From Kappaphycus alvarezii (Eukaryota > Rhodophyta > Florideophyceae > Gigartinales > Solieriaceae), in the NCBI GenBank assembly GCA_002205965.3, contig NADL03000126.1, positions 62,001 to 126,000 on the forward strand: a stretch of 64,000 nucleotides of DNA. Direction: 5' to 3'. The notes beneath the pieces are model-generated. The model was not told the DNA's origin. It made no database searches and saw nothing but the letters and a program-made list of their open reading frames with translations. Every line of letters starts with the position of its first letter. The stretch's first letter is position 1. The translations under genes were made by a program, and so were the position numbers. This document shows positions 42,203 to 54,003 of the stretch, piece after piece.

Positions 42203-44767
42203 GAATAATTTAGGCGATATGTACTTGTGATTTTGCTGTATTCGTATTAACGTTGTACTGCTTCGCAAGTATTCTGAAGAGGATGCTAGCTGGTCTATGA
42301 AAACCTAGGGACTGATGGGTGCAGCTAAAATTTGGTTTTGTTCAAGATACTGCTGCTTTTTGAAAGTCTATAGCGTGTCTACAGCTATTGGTAAACAATA
42401 CAAATAATAAAAATCCTCAAAACGCAGAATCAATCTTGCTTGTGCGGGATTAGGAACATTATGTTGCAAGTGTGAGTACGCGGTGCGATATTCGCAACGC
42501 TTTGCGGCGCTGAAAATGAGGTCATGTTTCAGATTTTTTTCCCAGTATGGACTTGATGATTAAGGTTTTAAAAGATCTACAGTTCCAAATGAGGAAATTG
42601 TTTTCTATTAGGTTCAATGAGTATGTCTTCGGCGATCAGTTGAGTTCCATGTCCTTCAACTTTGAGAAATGTGAGGCAGAGGGACAATCCTCTGAAAACT
42701 CTGAATAACAGCATAATATCTTGTTCTGAGAGTTCTTTCTCAGCAATATCGGTAATAAAAGCTGTCTTCTGAGGCCATAGTAACTATTTATTTGAAAAAA
42801 ACTTAGTGAACGCCTTAATTAGGTTACCACAGTCTCTTTTTCCGGGGAGCGACAGCGGCGCGAGGTGTTGCGGTCTCAAACAAACATACTAAAAACCATG
42901 AAATGCACTCAAGTGAATTGCGTGGACAAAATGAAAGATTTTATAACCCTGAAGATCTAGGTGTTTTCTTGGAACTCCAAGTCACTGGATAAAACTTAAT
43001 TGACACTTATAAAGTCTCAAACAATTGAACTTGGTACCTTCGGGCACCCAGCAATCTAATTTCTTTAACTATTGCCAGCTTTCCACAAAAAAATCGTGTC
43101 ATGAAATTGTCACGCAGTCATGGTCAAAAAACCATTCAAATTCATCTTTCGATGTATTTACCACGCTTTAATATTTGAAAACCATGCAAATTCAAATACA
43201 TTATCCAATTTAGGTCCTCATTCTGATATTCTCCGTCAGGCACATTTTTATTGAATATCAACGGGAACGTTCTAAAAATGTTCTGCAAACGCTTGATTGT
43301 CCACTCATTCTCATCAAGTCCTTTAGCATACAATTAAATGTAGAAAATCAGGACCCTCTTTGAGACAATTGAATCTGGCAATGGCCATACCAATCGCGGA
43401 ATGTATCACTTAAATTATGATCGAGTGCTCATAGACTGCGTCGTCGCGGAAAATTCCACATAAATTTGATGATTATCAAACAACCGATCAGTTCGGAGAT
43501 CTTCAAATTTTAGAAAAATCGTTAAAGGTCAAAATGACGAACTGAGCGGCACGCAGAGACACAGCAGTGTCAGTACCATGTTCGCTATGTATAATTAGAA
43601 ATTAATCTTTTCCTTAAGTTGGGAAGCTTACCATCTGAGGCTTAACTGATTAATCTTTCGAAACTAACTTATGAACGGAACAGTTCAAGCGGATAATTTA
43701 TATTAATGATCTCGATGTGTTCATTGACGTTGACTTAGCCCATCATCTTTGGGTCTTTCAATTACACTTACTTGGCAAGCAAAGGATGAAAAATAATCTG
43801 TTTCAGCGGTGTTGTTTATGTCCTATGAAAGCTTTCATCCTACAAACATTGCCTCGCGATGGAGACGGTTCGTTCTTCAATACTTAAGTGAAGATAGGAA
43901 AACCTATCTGTCATTCCGACGTGCAAACATTGACTTCAGATAAGACTGAGCCCGCTGAACATATTTGCTCTTTCGAAAAAGTTCAGCAGTTCTATTGGTC
44001 GACAAGTGGTATGGTAGGGTAAATTTTGTGAAACTACGTAGGCTTCCATTCACTAGACTGAATAGCCCAACTGCATCTTATTCAAGCGACCAGAAAGAAA
44101 CCCCAATGGGTTTCTTTTGTTTAGCTCGAACCTCTAAGCCGTTGAAGTGCGAAAATAAATTAGTAATTCAGCACAAAACATTACGGAAACAGAGAAACTG
44201 AATGTATTTGTTGACGCACAAGAATTATTTTCTCTGCATTTCTCTCTATGCTTTTTTGCTATTAAATTACCCTTTCTTTATGTTTCCCTTTTCTTTTCCC
44301 CCTTTTTTTTGTAAAAATGTCTCCCTCTTTTTCCCGCTTCCTGGCTCATTTGATTTCTTTAACTCTTACTATTTTTTCATAATCAAGATTTCTCCATGTA
44401 ACTTTCGCCATAAATTATCCTTTCAATGGCTATTTTCACGAATTATCTCTTCAAGACTATGCCTGCCTATTTTTGAATCAGAAGGTCTGCCAATCGGACC
44501 CTGTTGAAGATTTTTTGAGCCCGTCCAGTCCGGGCTAAAATTTATCTAAGCCCTCCTAATCATATAAACTCGTAAATTTAAACCCCTCTAGCAGCCACAA
44601 TGCATGTACTTTCCACTTCTCGCCTTATTTCAAAAACCTTTCATCCTCTCCCACCACCGTTTGCGATCAATTCACTTCAGGCCAAAACGACGTAGATGAA
44701 TACCTCCTGCGCCATAAAAAAAAGTGCGATACGGGCTTTTAGTTCGTCTTCTGGTAGATATCAAAGC
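42203..44767. other. AT-rich spacer with one LTR-like scrap
   Basis: 42888-42965 (AAACATACTAAAAACCATGA, AATGCACTCAAGTGAAT, ATGAAAGATTTTAT) resembles 9930-9970 at the edge of the G2 LTR, plus a word also seen at 8165. Short frames at 43142-43333 (minus) and 43965-44201 (plus) have no recognised motif. Confidence 0.4.
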
Positions 44768-44979
44768 ATATAAAACGGTGGGCGGGGACTGCAAAGATGA
44801 AGATGGTAAGTCATAGGAGTGATTCGAGGATTTTTCGGGACCCGAAAATGTTTTACGGGATAAGAGAATTAGATGACCATTCCGAGTCCTGGTATGAAGA
44901 AGAGGGGTTCGAAAATTCCGTGGATGGGGAGTCAAAGAGCGGAACGGATAAAACTGGAGGGAAGGAACGAATTGCATAA
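44768..44979 (+). CDS. Possible small gene with TATA box
   Basis: CATATAAAACGG (about 44768) precedes an ATG at 44797, which gives a 60-residue hydrophilic product (FRDPKMFYGIRELDDHSESW then YEEEGFENSVDGESKSG). The start is followed at once by ATGGTAAGTCAT, a perfect-looking 5' splice site, so splicing could change the product. Unrecognised and short. Confidence 0.25.
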
Positions 44980-47900
44980 AATTTGGGCAGTTTTCAGGGA
45001 TCCAAGGTCCCTTTTCTGTTCTTTAGTGAGCATATTCAGTTACTTTTTGCGTTTAATATACTCTTGCAGAGCCCTAAAAAGGCCAAAGCAGATCACTACC
45101 GAAATTTAATTTTATGGGGTCCTCCCTACAACATGTGAACTCTGTCGAAGTCACTATCTTTGTAATATATTCTAACTTATGGAAATCGTCGCGGAATCAC
45201 AAGGGTATCTTGACAAAAGTTCATTTATCATTTGGATTCAACTTTGGAAGACTCAGAGAAACATCAATGGTGCTGTTGGGTTCAATGAATGAATAGAGAC
45301 GAATTTTTACAGGATCCCTTTCATCATTCAGTTTTTCATTATCACCGCTGTACTTATTGAGCGCAACGATAGCCTTGTTCTCATACAATACATCTTAAAG
45401 TCAATTGTTGGAATAGAGAAGAGGACCTTTTTCATCAAAGTCGAGCGAGAAATCATTTTCTTTCTGCGTATTAGAAATATTTTTGAATTGCGCGAAATTC
45501 TAGTAGAAATTCAACTTTTACCTGATTTCTTGAGCGATTACCTCAGTAAACTGTTTTCTTTGAAGAGATTCAAGGTTGTTAGTTTTCTCGGGTAGGATGG
45601 AAGGCGGCGGAAGTGACTTTAGAACTATGGTGACTCATAGATAGATCATTCGACAAAACTGAAAATGCGCCGTTAAGTATAGGGATCGGAGAAAGATAAG
45701 GTTGATCTTTCTGGCAATCTGATGTCCTGAGATTTTTAATGAAAGGTAGAGACTTTGTTGAATTACTATCCTTGAACTGATCGAAAACTTGACTCGACAA
45801 ATCGAGATCGCCGTTATGGAAATGGGCAAGACATGTATGCAAGCTTATGCACTTGTCTCTAATTCCATAGGGGGAGTTACCACTTTTTACGAGACATTTA
45901 TTACAAATCCTGTCAAAAGTAAACAACTTTTCGACTTCTGTACTGCACTGTCCTGTCCAGAATATCGCGCTTACGGAAAGAAATACATATTATTTCTTCA
46001 CAGTGCCGTACGGTAGTAATATAAGCAAATAATTTATATGTTGTCTACCGCAAGATCCGACTATACTGCTAGGAATCAATTGAATGGCCGACGCCGGTCA
46101 CGTTCAATCGCGAATAGAAAGCCATAACTATAAAAGACCACAAGATGCAATCAAGACGATAATACACAATCCAACGTATCAATACTCAGTCGTGCCATAC
46201 TGCCGCGCTACTCGCGGATGAAGTCAAGCATAGCGATAGTTTGGGGCGGGGCACGCGACTGAAAGAGTCAAATGCAATGGATTAAAAGGTGAAGTTCAGT
46301 GCACGTGTCTCGGTATCAGAAGGCAAGGGCGGGAAGGCGCAACAGATTGTGTTCCAGATCTTTTACCTTGTTTCACTGTACCGGCAGCGGCAGCGCCCGC
46401 AGCGGCTCAGGTTTCCTCGAAGTAGACGGCAGCTTTGAATGGGAATAAGACAGTGATTTCCCACGCGACTTGGATCGGTGGGGAGATGAACCAAGATGAT
46501 CGCGTGCCGGAGCTCGGTGCCTAATACACGGCGAGGCACTTTGAATTGAATTGACAGTCGATGTAAACGGCACAAAAGAATTGATACGCGAGGTTATTGT
46601 GGAGTGTTGTGGCGTGTGTACGGCTGGACCCGATAAGGCAGAAGTCGGCCATGTGATAGCCTAGGGATCAATATTTTGGTTAAAATGTTGGCAGGTTAGC
46701 AAGAAAAAGTGGGCACAGACACGTAGTCTGATATTGACGTAGTCACGGTCCAATACCGTACATATTACAGTACAATCCCGAAAAAACAATAGGATAAACG
46801 AGAAAACAATTGTGTTTGTGTGAAGCACCGCAACTCGCAAATGAAAACATCGTGGATTAGAGTACGTAAATAAAGTAAAAACTTATGGAAACTTTACAAA
46901 TCGAAACGCTCAATAACCAATTTGTACATCAAACACCGAAAAGGACCTTTTTCTCGAATGAAACAAAAAAAAGACCAAGAATTTTATTTTTGTTTATATC
47001 AAAGTCGCAGTAGTAATGAATAAAATTTTTCTTTTTCTACCCAATTCAAAGAACCGGCTGGTAAGAGCTTTAAACAGATTCTTAACAACATTCCTTCTGA
47101 TTCAATGTCAGGAAAGATTAATGTACTCCTCTCACTACTGGAGGAATGAAATTTGCTCTTTATTATGTAGACCTGAGAGCCAGTATGCCCACATTTTCTA
47201 TGGGATTTAAACCAGACAACTGAGCATACCAGTGTAGTCCATAAATTTGATTCCCTTCAAAACCAGTCTTGTGCAGCCTGACAATTCAGCGATGCTACTG
47301 AGCATCGCTGTATTGGCAAGCTGTAGAATAAAGTTATCTCTGACAAGTTCTTCAGCGAAAGATAGAATTATTTACTTTACAGCCATACAGGAAACCTTAG
47401 AATCTTTCTTTCTGAATAAAACAACATCATAGACTCCGTAATATGACATAATAGAGCACATCGTGACAGAGTTTCCGCCTTGTTGATGTGAGAAAACATA
47501 TTGCAGCTCTTCTCTTAAAACGTACTAACAATTGGCTAATCTCTCAGAACTGTCTAAATTGAAATTTTTTTGTCCAAAAAAATAACTTTCTTTCCAATCA
47601 GATGAGCTTTATTTCACGTCGTTTTGGCCTTATCACCCATGGCTTTCTCGTGCCAAATTGTCACGCTGGAACTGTTTTTTATTTGCATACACCACGTGAT
47701 CGCTCCAGGATAGCATTTGCTAAATGCGGCATACGGATAACAGTAATTACAGGGTATTTTTCAACTCCCTTGCACTATATTTTCCAGTCTACTCGTGTCT
47801 AAATTACATCGAAGCTGAGTACCGGGTATTCCTTCGGTCTCCCATGATTTTCTTTATTTTTTGTACTTCTTGAGATAAAATAAGGTTAAGCACCGCGGTT

Positions 47901-48304
47901 TTAGATTTCTCATAAATTTAGCGATCTTTACTACAGGATTCATCTAGTTGAATAGGGCCAAACTTCCGCCGCGTTCTGTTGGGCATTAAGGCCGACTGTT
48001 CTGTCCATCTTTTGTTATTCAATGTTGGAGAAAATTTCCAGGGAGTTACGGGGGTTGTTGGTGGTACTTATTGCAGAAATTTTGGTTACGCTTTTTATAT
48101 TTGTTTGTAAAGCTATGGATTCTTAGATGATCTGATCCGATTTTTTTCGTGCCAAAACAGAGTGGCTAAGGAAAGAAGAGAAACGAAAAGGGTAACGACA
48201 TGGACTCGGCTGGCGACAAGTTGTTCTGTTGGGACTCTTCGGACATCTATTGGTACTAAAATTCCGGACACTTTCCATCTATTAATTTGCAAACTCTCAT
48301 ACAT
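44980..48304. other. Mostly AT-rich spacer; GC-richer island at 46.2-46.6 kb
   Basis: 46300-46600 is GC-richer with a minus-strand frame (46573-46373) starting MPFTSTVNSIQ and rich in Ser, Pro and Arg (RHRAPARDHLGSSPHRSKSR). It could be the start of a host protein but has no recognised motif. No other gene or repeat recognised in this block. Confidence 0.4.
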
Positions 48305-48366
48305 GTGAAATGTTTTGGTGCTTAATATTTGAAATATATTGTCGGTTGTGACCCGGAATATCCTAA
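48305..48366 (-). repeat. LINE 3' end, second UTR variant
   Basis: GAAATGTTTTGGTGCTTAAT, ATTTGAAATATATTGTCGGT, TGTGACCCGGAATATCC: inverse of the 23384-23470 block. Confidence 0.5.
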
Positions 48367-48958
48367 ATTTGTATCGAGGTTAAGTACTAAGTCGAAAAGG
48401 TTAAACATGCTACCGGTTCGTGTAACGAGCAGGCACTCACAATCGCTCGGTTGCGCATGGTCCCATCAAAGGCAGGTCGATGATCCCATATAATACGTGC
48501 AGTTGGTTTTGGATCTTGGTCCTAATATTCTTTCAGAAAGTGTACAGTACTGTACAGTACAGTTTCCAAGGGGAAAAGTTTGGGAAATTTATTATTTGGA
48601 AACTACTGTAATGTCATTTCTGGAAATGAGGCCACATGTTCCGTTATGGATTGAGGGAAGATGCTGGCTTACTGTTTTCGGGCGTGGCCGCGTCACCCCA
48701 GAAAACGGGCCGGAGTCCGGCTATCAGGCAGGCAGCATTGGACATTGATGCCGCTGCGGCGTGCCTTTGAGTGAGGACTTCTTTAACCTTTCCGTATCCC
48801 TCCCGACCGGGTGAATTACGGACAGCGGGAAAATTTCAGGACAGAAAAACGGTGTGCACCCGCCAAAACAAAAACCCAACCGATACCCTTTCCAACCCCG
48901 GCGACCATGTGGCCTTCTGGGGCCATTTATCGTTGGGCTGCCACCCTTCCTCGCTCAA

Positions 48959-48964
48959 TATAAA
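48959..48964 (+). promoter_or_regulatory. TATA box of the Tigger-like transposase
   Basis: CTCAATATAAACTTTC, with TATAAA 72 bp before the ATG at 49036, inside the transposon. Confidence 0.55.
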
Positions 48965-49035
48965 CTTTCTAAGCACACAAGAGTGCAAGTCTAACAAAAC
49001 AGACTCAACACACTAACACACTACCATCCAGTGGC

Positions 49036-50966
49036 ATGATGCCTCCCTCTATGCGAAAGCAAAGTGCAAATAGGAAGAAACTCGCAAGCCAACTCGTTCA
49101 AACGAAGCAGAACCGCGCCGTGGCGCTCAACCTACTTCGCAAAGACACCATCCAGCCCCGCACTCGCAACCGAAAGGCACTCACACTCCGCCAGATTGCA
49201 GGAATCTCTGGTGCTAGCAAGACCATCGTCGGTGAGATGAGCAAGTGTCTCCAAACCAAAGATGAGGTCACACTCAACAGGCTTTTGAATGGCGCCATGA
49301 AGCCGGGCCGCCCTTCGTATTGACGCCCGACGAAGAACGCGTCATCGTACAACGCCTCATGTACTGTGCTCGACGAGGGGCAGCGCTTGGCTACGACGCA
49401 TTGTCCTACATGATGGCAAAAATTGCAGCTGATGGACGGCGGAATGGCTTTGCCAACGGAATCCCAAGTCAAGACACGCTCCGTGCGTTTCGTGCCAGAC
49501 ACCGTGAGCTGACATTCAGGAGTCAAGAGAGCAAGGAAAAAGCCAAGTTGAATGCTGAGAACTTTAATCATGTGGACCGCTTTTTTCGCATCTTGGACGA
49601 TATCGGCGAACGTTGTCCAGGCATTTTGAGCAACCCCAATCGTATATGGAACATGGATGAAACGGCAATTGATGGAACCTGGGGAAAGAAAGAGAAGGTT
49701 TTTACTGCATCGGACAGTCACAAGGGAGGGTTCAGAGCTTGCAGCAGGTCGAAGGGGGCGAACAAACATGTAACAGCTGTGGTTTGCGTGTCTGCAAGCG
49801 GGCTCAAAACGGATCCTTTTTTCATTGTTCAAGGGAAACGTCTGAATGAGCGTTGGTTTGACCAAGTTGAAGGGAGCTTCAAGAATACAGTAGCACGTCC
49901 AGCTGCTGATTTCTGCTCTCCAGGTTGGTTCCCTGCGGATAAGGCTGTCGTTAAGGTTTCCGAGCATGGCTCGATGGAAATGGGCATCCTGCATGCAGCT
50001 ATAGAGCATGCCAACAATTGTATCCGTCGCGTGGTTGGAGATGAGCCTGTGATTTTGACCTTGGACGGGCATGCTTCCCGGAACGGTACAGGATGGATTG
50101 AGGCATGTAGGGAACATAACATTGAGGCTGTGATTGCACCCGCTAACACCTCTCACATTTTGCAGCCGTGTGACAAAGATGTGAATAAGAAGATCAAGGT
50201 TTCAGTTCGGGAGCTACGCGATTCATTTTGCTCACAGGGATCAGTTGACACACGCAAAGTGAATTTCTCGCTCGCCTGTGGTGTTTACGGCTTGTCTAAG
50301 GTGACTGGTGCTGATATCAGTAAGAGTTTTGCAGCTACAGGTCTCTTCCCTTTCGAGCGAGATTTTGCTCGAAGATTCCGTACGGCAAGGGACGATGCCC
50401 ATGACCACAGAGCAGCCCTAACAGAGAATGGTTCCGCAAGCCAAGGCTTCGACACTCGTCAAACGGACGCACAAACGATGGAGCGTATCCAGGAGGCAAT
50501 GGAAAATGCGCAGGGTCCATCGACAGCTCTACAGACTATTTCAAGCATTCTGCACTCGGCCGAGACCGTCAACAAGATATGCATGTCTGAGGGGGACCCC
50601 CGCATGGCCACCTCAGCTGTCAGTACCAACGCGCGCGGGAATGTCCTGCATGATCCAGGGGCTGGCGCTGAGTGCGTGACATTGGAGGAAGTGTTTTCCA
50701 AGCGCAAGGAGGCGGCTACTCTTCGTCTTGCTGCCGAGGTGAAGAAGAAGCGCAAGAAAGACGCGGATGCTGCTGAGAGGGTTAGAAAGCGAAACAGGAA
50801 AGAAATGGCGGAAAGGCTTGGGGAGGAAGTTGCGGGTACATACCGTGAACTGGTGGCAGGGGCAAGTCGAAGAGGAGGAAGAAGAGTGACTCTGTCTTCG
50901 CGGCGAGTCTGGTGTGGGATGTGGTTGAGAAGGCACTGGATGCCTTCGATCGTTGATTTTTTTTGA
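49036..50966 (+). pseudogene. Pogo/Tigger-like transposase (DDE_1 family), one frameshift
   Basis: The first frame (49036-49323) has a basic N-terminus and a helix-turn-helix, LTLRQIAGISGASKTIVGEM, then AMKPGRPSY. A single 1-base shift at about 49318 moves to the second frame, open to 50966 (548 residues), beginning TPDEERVIVQRL. Catalytic residues of the second frame: D113 in WNMDETAID, D249 in ILTLDGHASRNG, D285 in NTSHILQPCDKDVNKKIK, giving the DDD triad of pogo-type enzymes. SKSFAATGLFPFERD is the typical downstream segment. A Lys/Arg-rich helix (VKKKRKKDADAAERVRKRNR) ends the core. It cuts and pastes the element at TA sites. One shift makes this copy probably dead unless it is a sequencing error. 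Confidence 0.88.
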
Positions 50967-51060
50967 CGTTTTTTGTCCGAATTTTAGCCGTTTCTGAAAA
51001 TGGGACTTTTTGCGTACCGAGGTCGAAACGTTCTCAAAAGTAGCTGTTGTATGTTGATTG

Positions 51061-51094
51061 TTGTACACCATGAACTGGACTTCATGGTGTACAA
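51061..51094. other. Perfect 14-bp hairpin in the transposon 3' region
   Basis: TTGTACACCATGAA at 51061-51074 and its exact reverse complement at 51081-51094, 6-base loop CTGGAC. Lies between the transposase stop and the right TIR. Could be a transcription or RNA-processing signal, or a scar of a nested palindromic insertion. Confidence 0.7.
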
Positions 51095-51203
51095 TAGCAC
51101 TAGCAATCATTTGCACTTCAACTCAGCTGAAAAGAGCAGTTTTTTCTTTATTTTTATGAAGGTTTTCTTTAACTGTCCATACTTCACCCGGTTGGGAGGG
51201 ATA

Positions 51204-52570
51204 CCGTCTCCATTGCCCTTACCACCACATTCCGTGCGAAATCGCTCAGCAGCGCGTAGGCATCTGAGTGCCAACCTCCGAGAGTGGAGGTGGGGACGGG
51301 AATGAGTCTACCTCTGGCAGAATTCGCAATGAATGATTCGTATCTCCTCACTTTCGCGTTTTTCGCAGCATTGAGTGAGGTCAGCGGGTTGAAGTTGCGA
51401 ACTTTCTTGCGAGAGGGTTGGGAGGGGTTCACGAAGCGGGGAATTTTTGGGTTATTTTAATGCATGGAAGATGTCGTCGGTTATATCCACGAGGCTAATA
51501 CGTCATGCGGAATCACGAAGGTGACGTCGAAGAAGTCCGTGCCGCCGGTATGGTCCATCGCGCTAATGTCGTGTCTGGTGCGGTGGAGGCCTTCTCGCGG
51601 TTTCATGACTGGGTGTCGAGCTGCCTTTGTCATATCACTCGCCAGTAGACCGACCTGTTGGTCGTGACGCCTCGTCCTTTCACTTCCGTGAAAACAATGA
51701 AGGAGTGGTCGCCGAGACAGTCGAGCATTTCCTGGCAGTTCCTCTTTGTGCATGGTGTCTCCGGTGCGAAAATTGGGACTTGGCAAAAATACTGTAGCCG
51801 CAACGAGAATTCTCTTGGCTCAATATTTGTCTAAAGTCCCGGAGATGGGGCACAGTATTCCCATGATTTCGCACCGGGGAGAGCCATAGAGGCCCGAAGA
51901 GCCTGCCTCCTGCTGTCGCCGAGGGTAGCTCTGCATGCACTCTTTCGTGGATTGCGTCCGTCAAGGCCTTCTGCGATGGGTTTTGCTGGAGCAGAAAGCA
52001 CTAAACGGGAGAATACTTGATTGCGTTCATGAAAGGGACCAAGCTCGGTGGGCCTCCAAGGTGTTTTGATATGTTGCCAGATCTCTGACGGAGGGAGGCA
52101 GAAGGGCTTCGCACATCTTGTTTGACGCCGAGCTGGAGGCGAGGAAGGCAGCGGCTGCAATGGACTTTGTGGATGTGAATCCTACCCTAGCGATGGTTCT
52201 TCCGTCGTCAGCTTGACTGGGAGCTGCAGTTCTCGAAATATGTCGAAGTCGAGTACTCCCCCGGCTAGTGTCCGCACCCAGCTCTCCATCATCTCATCAA
52301 ATTTCGCAGCCCTCTGCCATGCATGACGGTGTCACCACGTAACAAGTAGCCGACCTTGCAAACAGAGAAACAGTTACGCAAAAGCTTGACAGAGATCTGC
52401 GTGTTCTCGAGGTCGATGATGGTGTCGAGAAACAGCTTCAAAGACCGACGTGAGCTGTGAAAGTACTTTTGCTAAAGTCTTTGAGCTAACTGTACCATTC
52501 AGAACGTTTGTGCCCGATCTGTACTCGTGAGTGATTTCTGGTGGGTACAAGCTCAGTTGACAATACATTG
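51204..52570 (-). pseudogene. LINE family A ORF2 remnant (right of the Tigger insertion)
   Basis: Minus-strand frames: QEYSEG-like opening (TNVLNGTVSSKTLA), ARRQTRC and CAPSPGL, ERTRRHDQQVGLLASDMTKA, RTRHDISAMDHTGGTDFFDV then TFVIP (nuclease D...D-x-T), VRNFNPLTSLNAAKNAKVRR then YESFIANSA (nuclease K), and ARNVVVRAMETV. The order and words match 21508-22750 throughout. The RPD of the nuclease has become RHD. Many frameshifts. Confidence 0.78.
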
Positions 52571-53164
52571 ATGGTCTACCTTTGCAACATCGATCCTAGC
52601 GCGTACTCCCGAGCTGGCAGCGAGGAAACTTAAACTATCTTAGCTACACTGTCAGCTAGGCTTGTACGCCTCTTATAATACATGAAGTAAAGATGATTAT
52701 ATACATTGCTGTTAAGTGAGAGACACAATACTGTAAGAATAAAGTTGTGTAGTAAGCGCGGTGTAAGCGAGGGAGGGCGGGAAAGGAAGCACAGTGAACG
52801 GTACAAAGGTCCCCCGGGATGCCGTTGCAGTTCCGTATTTGGTCGTTTAGTAGATAGGGTCACTGGAGCGGTCGGTATTTCTCTCTGACCAAAACTCTGT
52901 CCCTCTCCTCACACCCCGATCGGGCAGTGAGAGGCTTCCTTATATAGCCGTTCGATAGCTACAGAATAGCAGATACATTAGACGATAGCCACTGTATTAC
53001 CGGAGCACAGTACAGTAGTACTGCCACCTGTTTAGGGGACAAATCATTGATCTTCCAAGTCAGACCTGTCGTGGCCGTGATTGGTCGAGACCGTTCGTAC
53101 AGTATACACTGTACAACAAGTTGTGCACATACGGTACTGTGTGGTACTACAGCTAAGGCATAAA
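52571..53164 (-). repeat. Possible solo LTR or promoter-like repeat
   Basis: On the minus strand a TATA box CTATATAAGGAAGCC (about 52951-52938) is followed by ~350 bp of non-coding leader containing TTTGGTCAGAGAG, then AATGTATATAATC. On the plus strand GAATAAAG lies at about 52738. Composition and the CTATATAAGG box resemble the gypsy LTRs, but the sequence is otherwise unrelated and no TG..CA ends or target duplication could be fixed. TACAGTA words occur at 53000-53160. Confidence 0.35.
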
Positions 53165-53190
53165 CGTTACAGTACTACTGTACTGTAACG
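53165..53190. other. 11-bp perfect inverted repeat of TACTGTA words
   Basis: CGTTACAGTAC, loop TACT, GTACTGTAACG. The densest example of the dispersed TACAGTAC/TACTGTA word. Confidence 0.7.
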
Positions 53191-53257
53191 TATGGCATCC
53201 CGCCGCCTCTCCCGGTGGGTACGAGTCACAGTAACATCGCCATTCCAACAGGGGTTC

Positions 53258-53596
53258 ATGTCCATTGCAGCGCGCGAGGCGCGCGCCATAGCAAATGCAG
53301 CGGAAGGACGAAAAAATAGGTAGCTTGCCAGCAAAGTGGCAGCAATCCCTGGTGAAGCCCTCCCGGGACGATCTAAATTGGGGATGGAAGTTTGTGCCTT
53401 GCCTTCGACTCGCTTGGATCGCCGTCTGCGACTACGTCGAAGGTAATCGACGAATACGTGGCCCCTGTGGCAACCAGCAGCGGATGTTCGACGGGAGGAG
53501 TGAAAACTCGGCTTTATCAGCAGCTTGGTTACGCAATTTGGTCCATGTGTGCCGCGTATGTAATGTTTCCGGGCCTACAACACGCAGAGTTTAGCC
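53258..53596 (+). pseudogene. Decayed host-like ORF of unknown function
   Basis: ATG at 53258 gives MSIAAREARAIANAAEGRKN then a stop at 53321. The same frame continues LASKVAAIPGEALPGRSKLG and MEVCALPSTR, then a +1 change at about 53415 gives LGSPSATTSKVIDEYVAPVA, TSSGCSTGGVKTRLYQQLGY and AIWSMCAAYVMFPGLQHAEF to a stop at 53594. Codon use is GC-rich like the neighbouring dehydrogenase and unlike the AT-rich block. One stop plus one shift suggest a pseudogene or poor sequence. I do not recognise the protein. Confidence 0.4.
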
Positions 53597-54003
53597 ACCC
53601 TATTCAAACCGATTTTAAGGTTTGTTGCAGTAGGGAATTCAGGACTGCATGATGCACCTGCATATTTCTGTGGTGAAATGGAAGTCCTTTCTCACAAAAT
53701 CCTGCCAAATGGGCTGATACCGTAGATTGTATGATTCTGGTCACCCACTCTAGCTAGGCACGTTGCCAGCATTCTCAGAACGAATCTCTTCAAGGTACAG
53801 CAGGACGACTCTGCTAGTTTTCAGCCTCACCACGAAACATGGAAAAAATGCTGGACACTTCTCTGCCACTGTCCTTCTTGCCTCAAACAATAGACAATCA
53901 TCGGATGACAATCCTTCAACCAACTTCTCTTCTCCATAACACGCCGACCTGTTTTCCAAAACCAACTCCTTCCTCTCCTTTGACAAAAAACCAAGGGCCT
54001 CCG
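53597..54003. other. Region between the decayed ORF and the dehydrogenase gene
   Basis: Holds the 3' side of the dehydrogenase gene and no repeat. The open frame 53750-54082 (minus) overlaps the gene end and has no recognised motif. Confidence 0.4.

Larger units (their letters stand above)
48797..51201 (+). mobile_element. Pogo/Tigger-like DNA transposon, complete with TIRs and TA target
   Basis: 29-bp terminal inverted repeats at 48797-48825 (TCCCTCCCGACCGGGTGAAT...) and 51173-51201 match at 26 of 29 positions. TA occurs at 48795-48796 and at 51202-51203, the dinucleotide target duplicated by Tc1/mariner/pogo transposons. Inside is one transposase gene with a TATA box. A second short inverted similarity lies further in (48824-48852 versus 50965-50990: GGACAGAAAAACG against CGTTTTTTGTCC). 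Total 2405 bp. Confidence 0.92.
48570..52570 (-). mobile_element. LINE family A copy split by a Tigger-like transposon
   Basis: Right part (52570-51204): coding from IHERVHAELPS-type thumb/zinc region to ARNVVVRAMETV. Left part (48794-48570): KVKEVLTQRHAAAASMSNAA, CLIAGLRPVF and a 3' UTR ending AAATTTCCCAAACTTTTCCC. Put together they give the usual family A C-terminus, with the DNA transposon at 48797-51201 sitting between the V of METV and the KVKE. The LINE is therefore older than the transposon insertion. Its coding parts are frame-broken. Confidence 0.82.

Noticed and set aside
49098..50156. 352-residue minus-strand ORF
   Set aside because: Antisense shadow of the Tigger-like transposase, whose catalytic motifs are on the plus strand.
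53258..53596. Phycobiliprotein-associated or plastid protein
   Set aside because: Would fit a red alga, but no diagnostic motif is visible, so I leave it unnamed.
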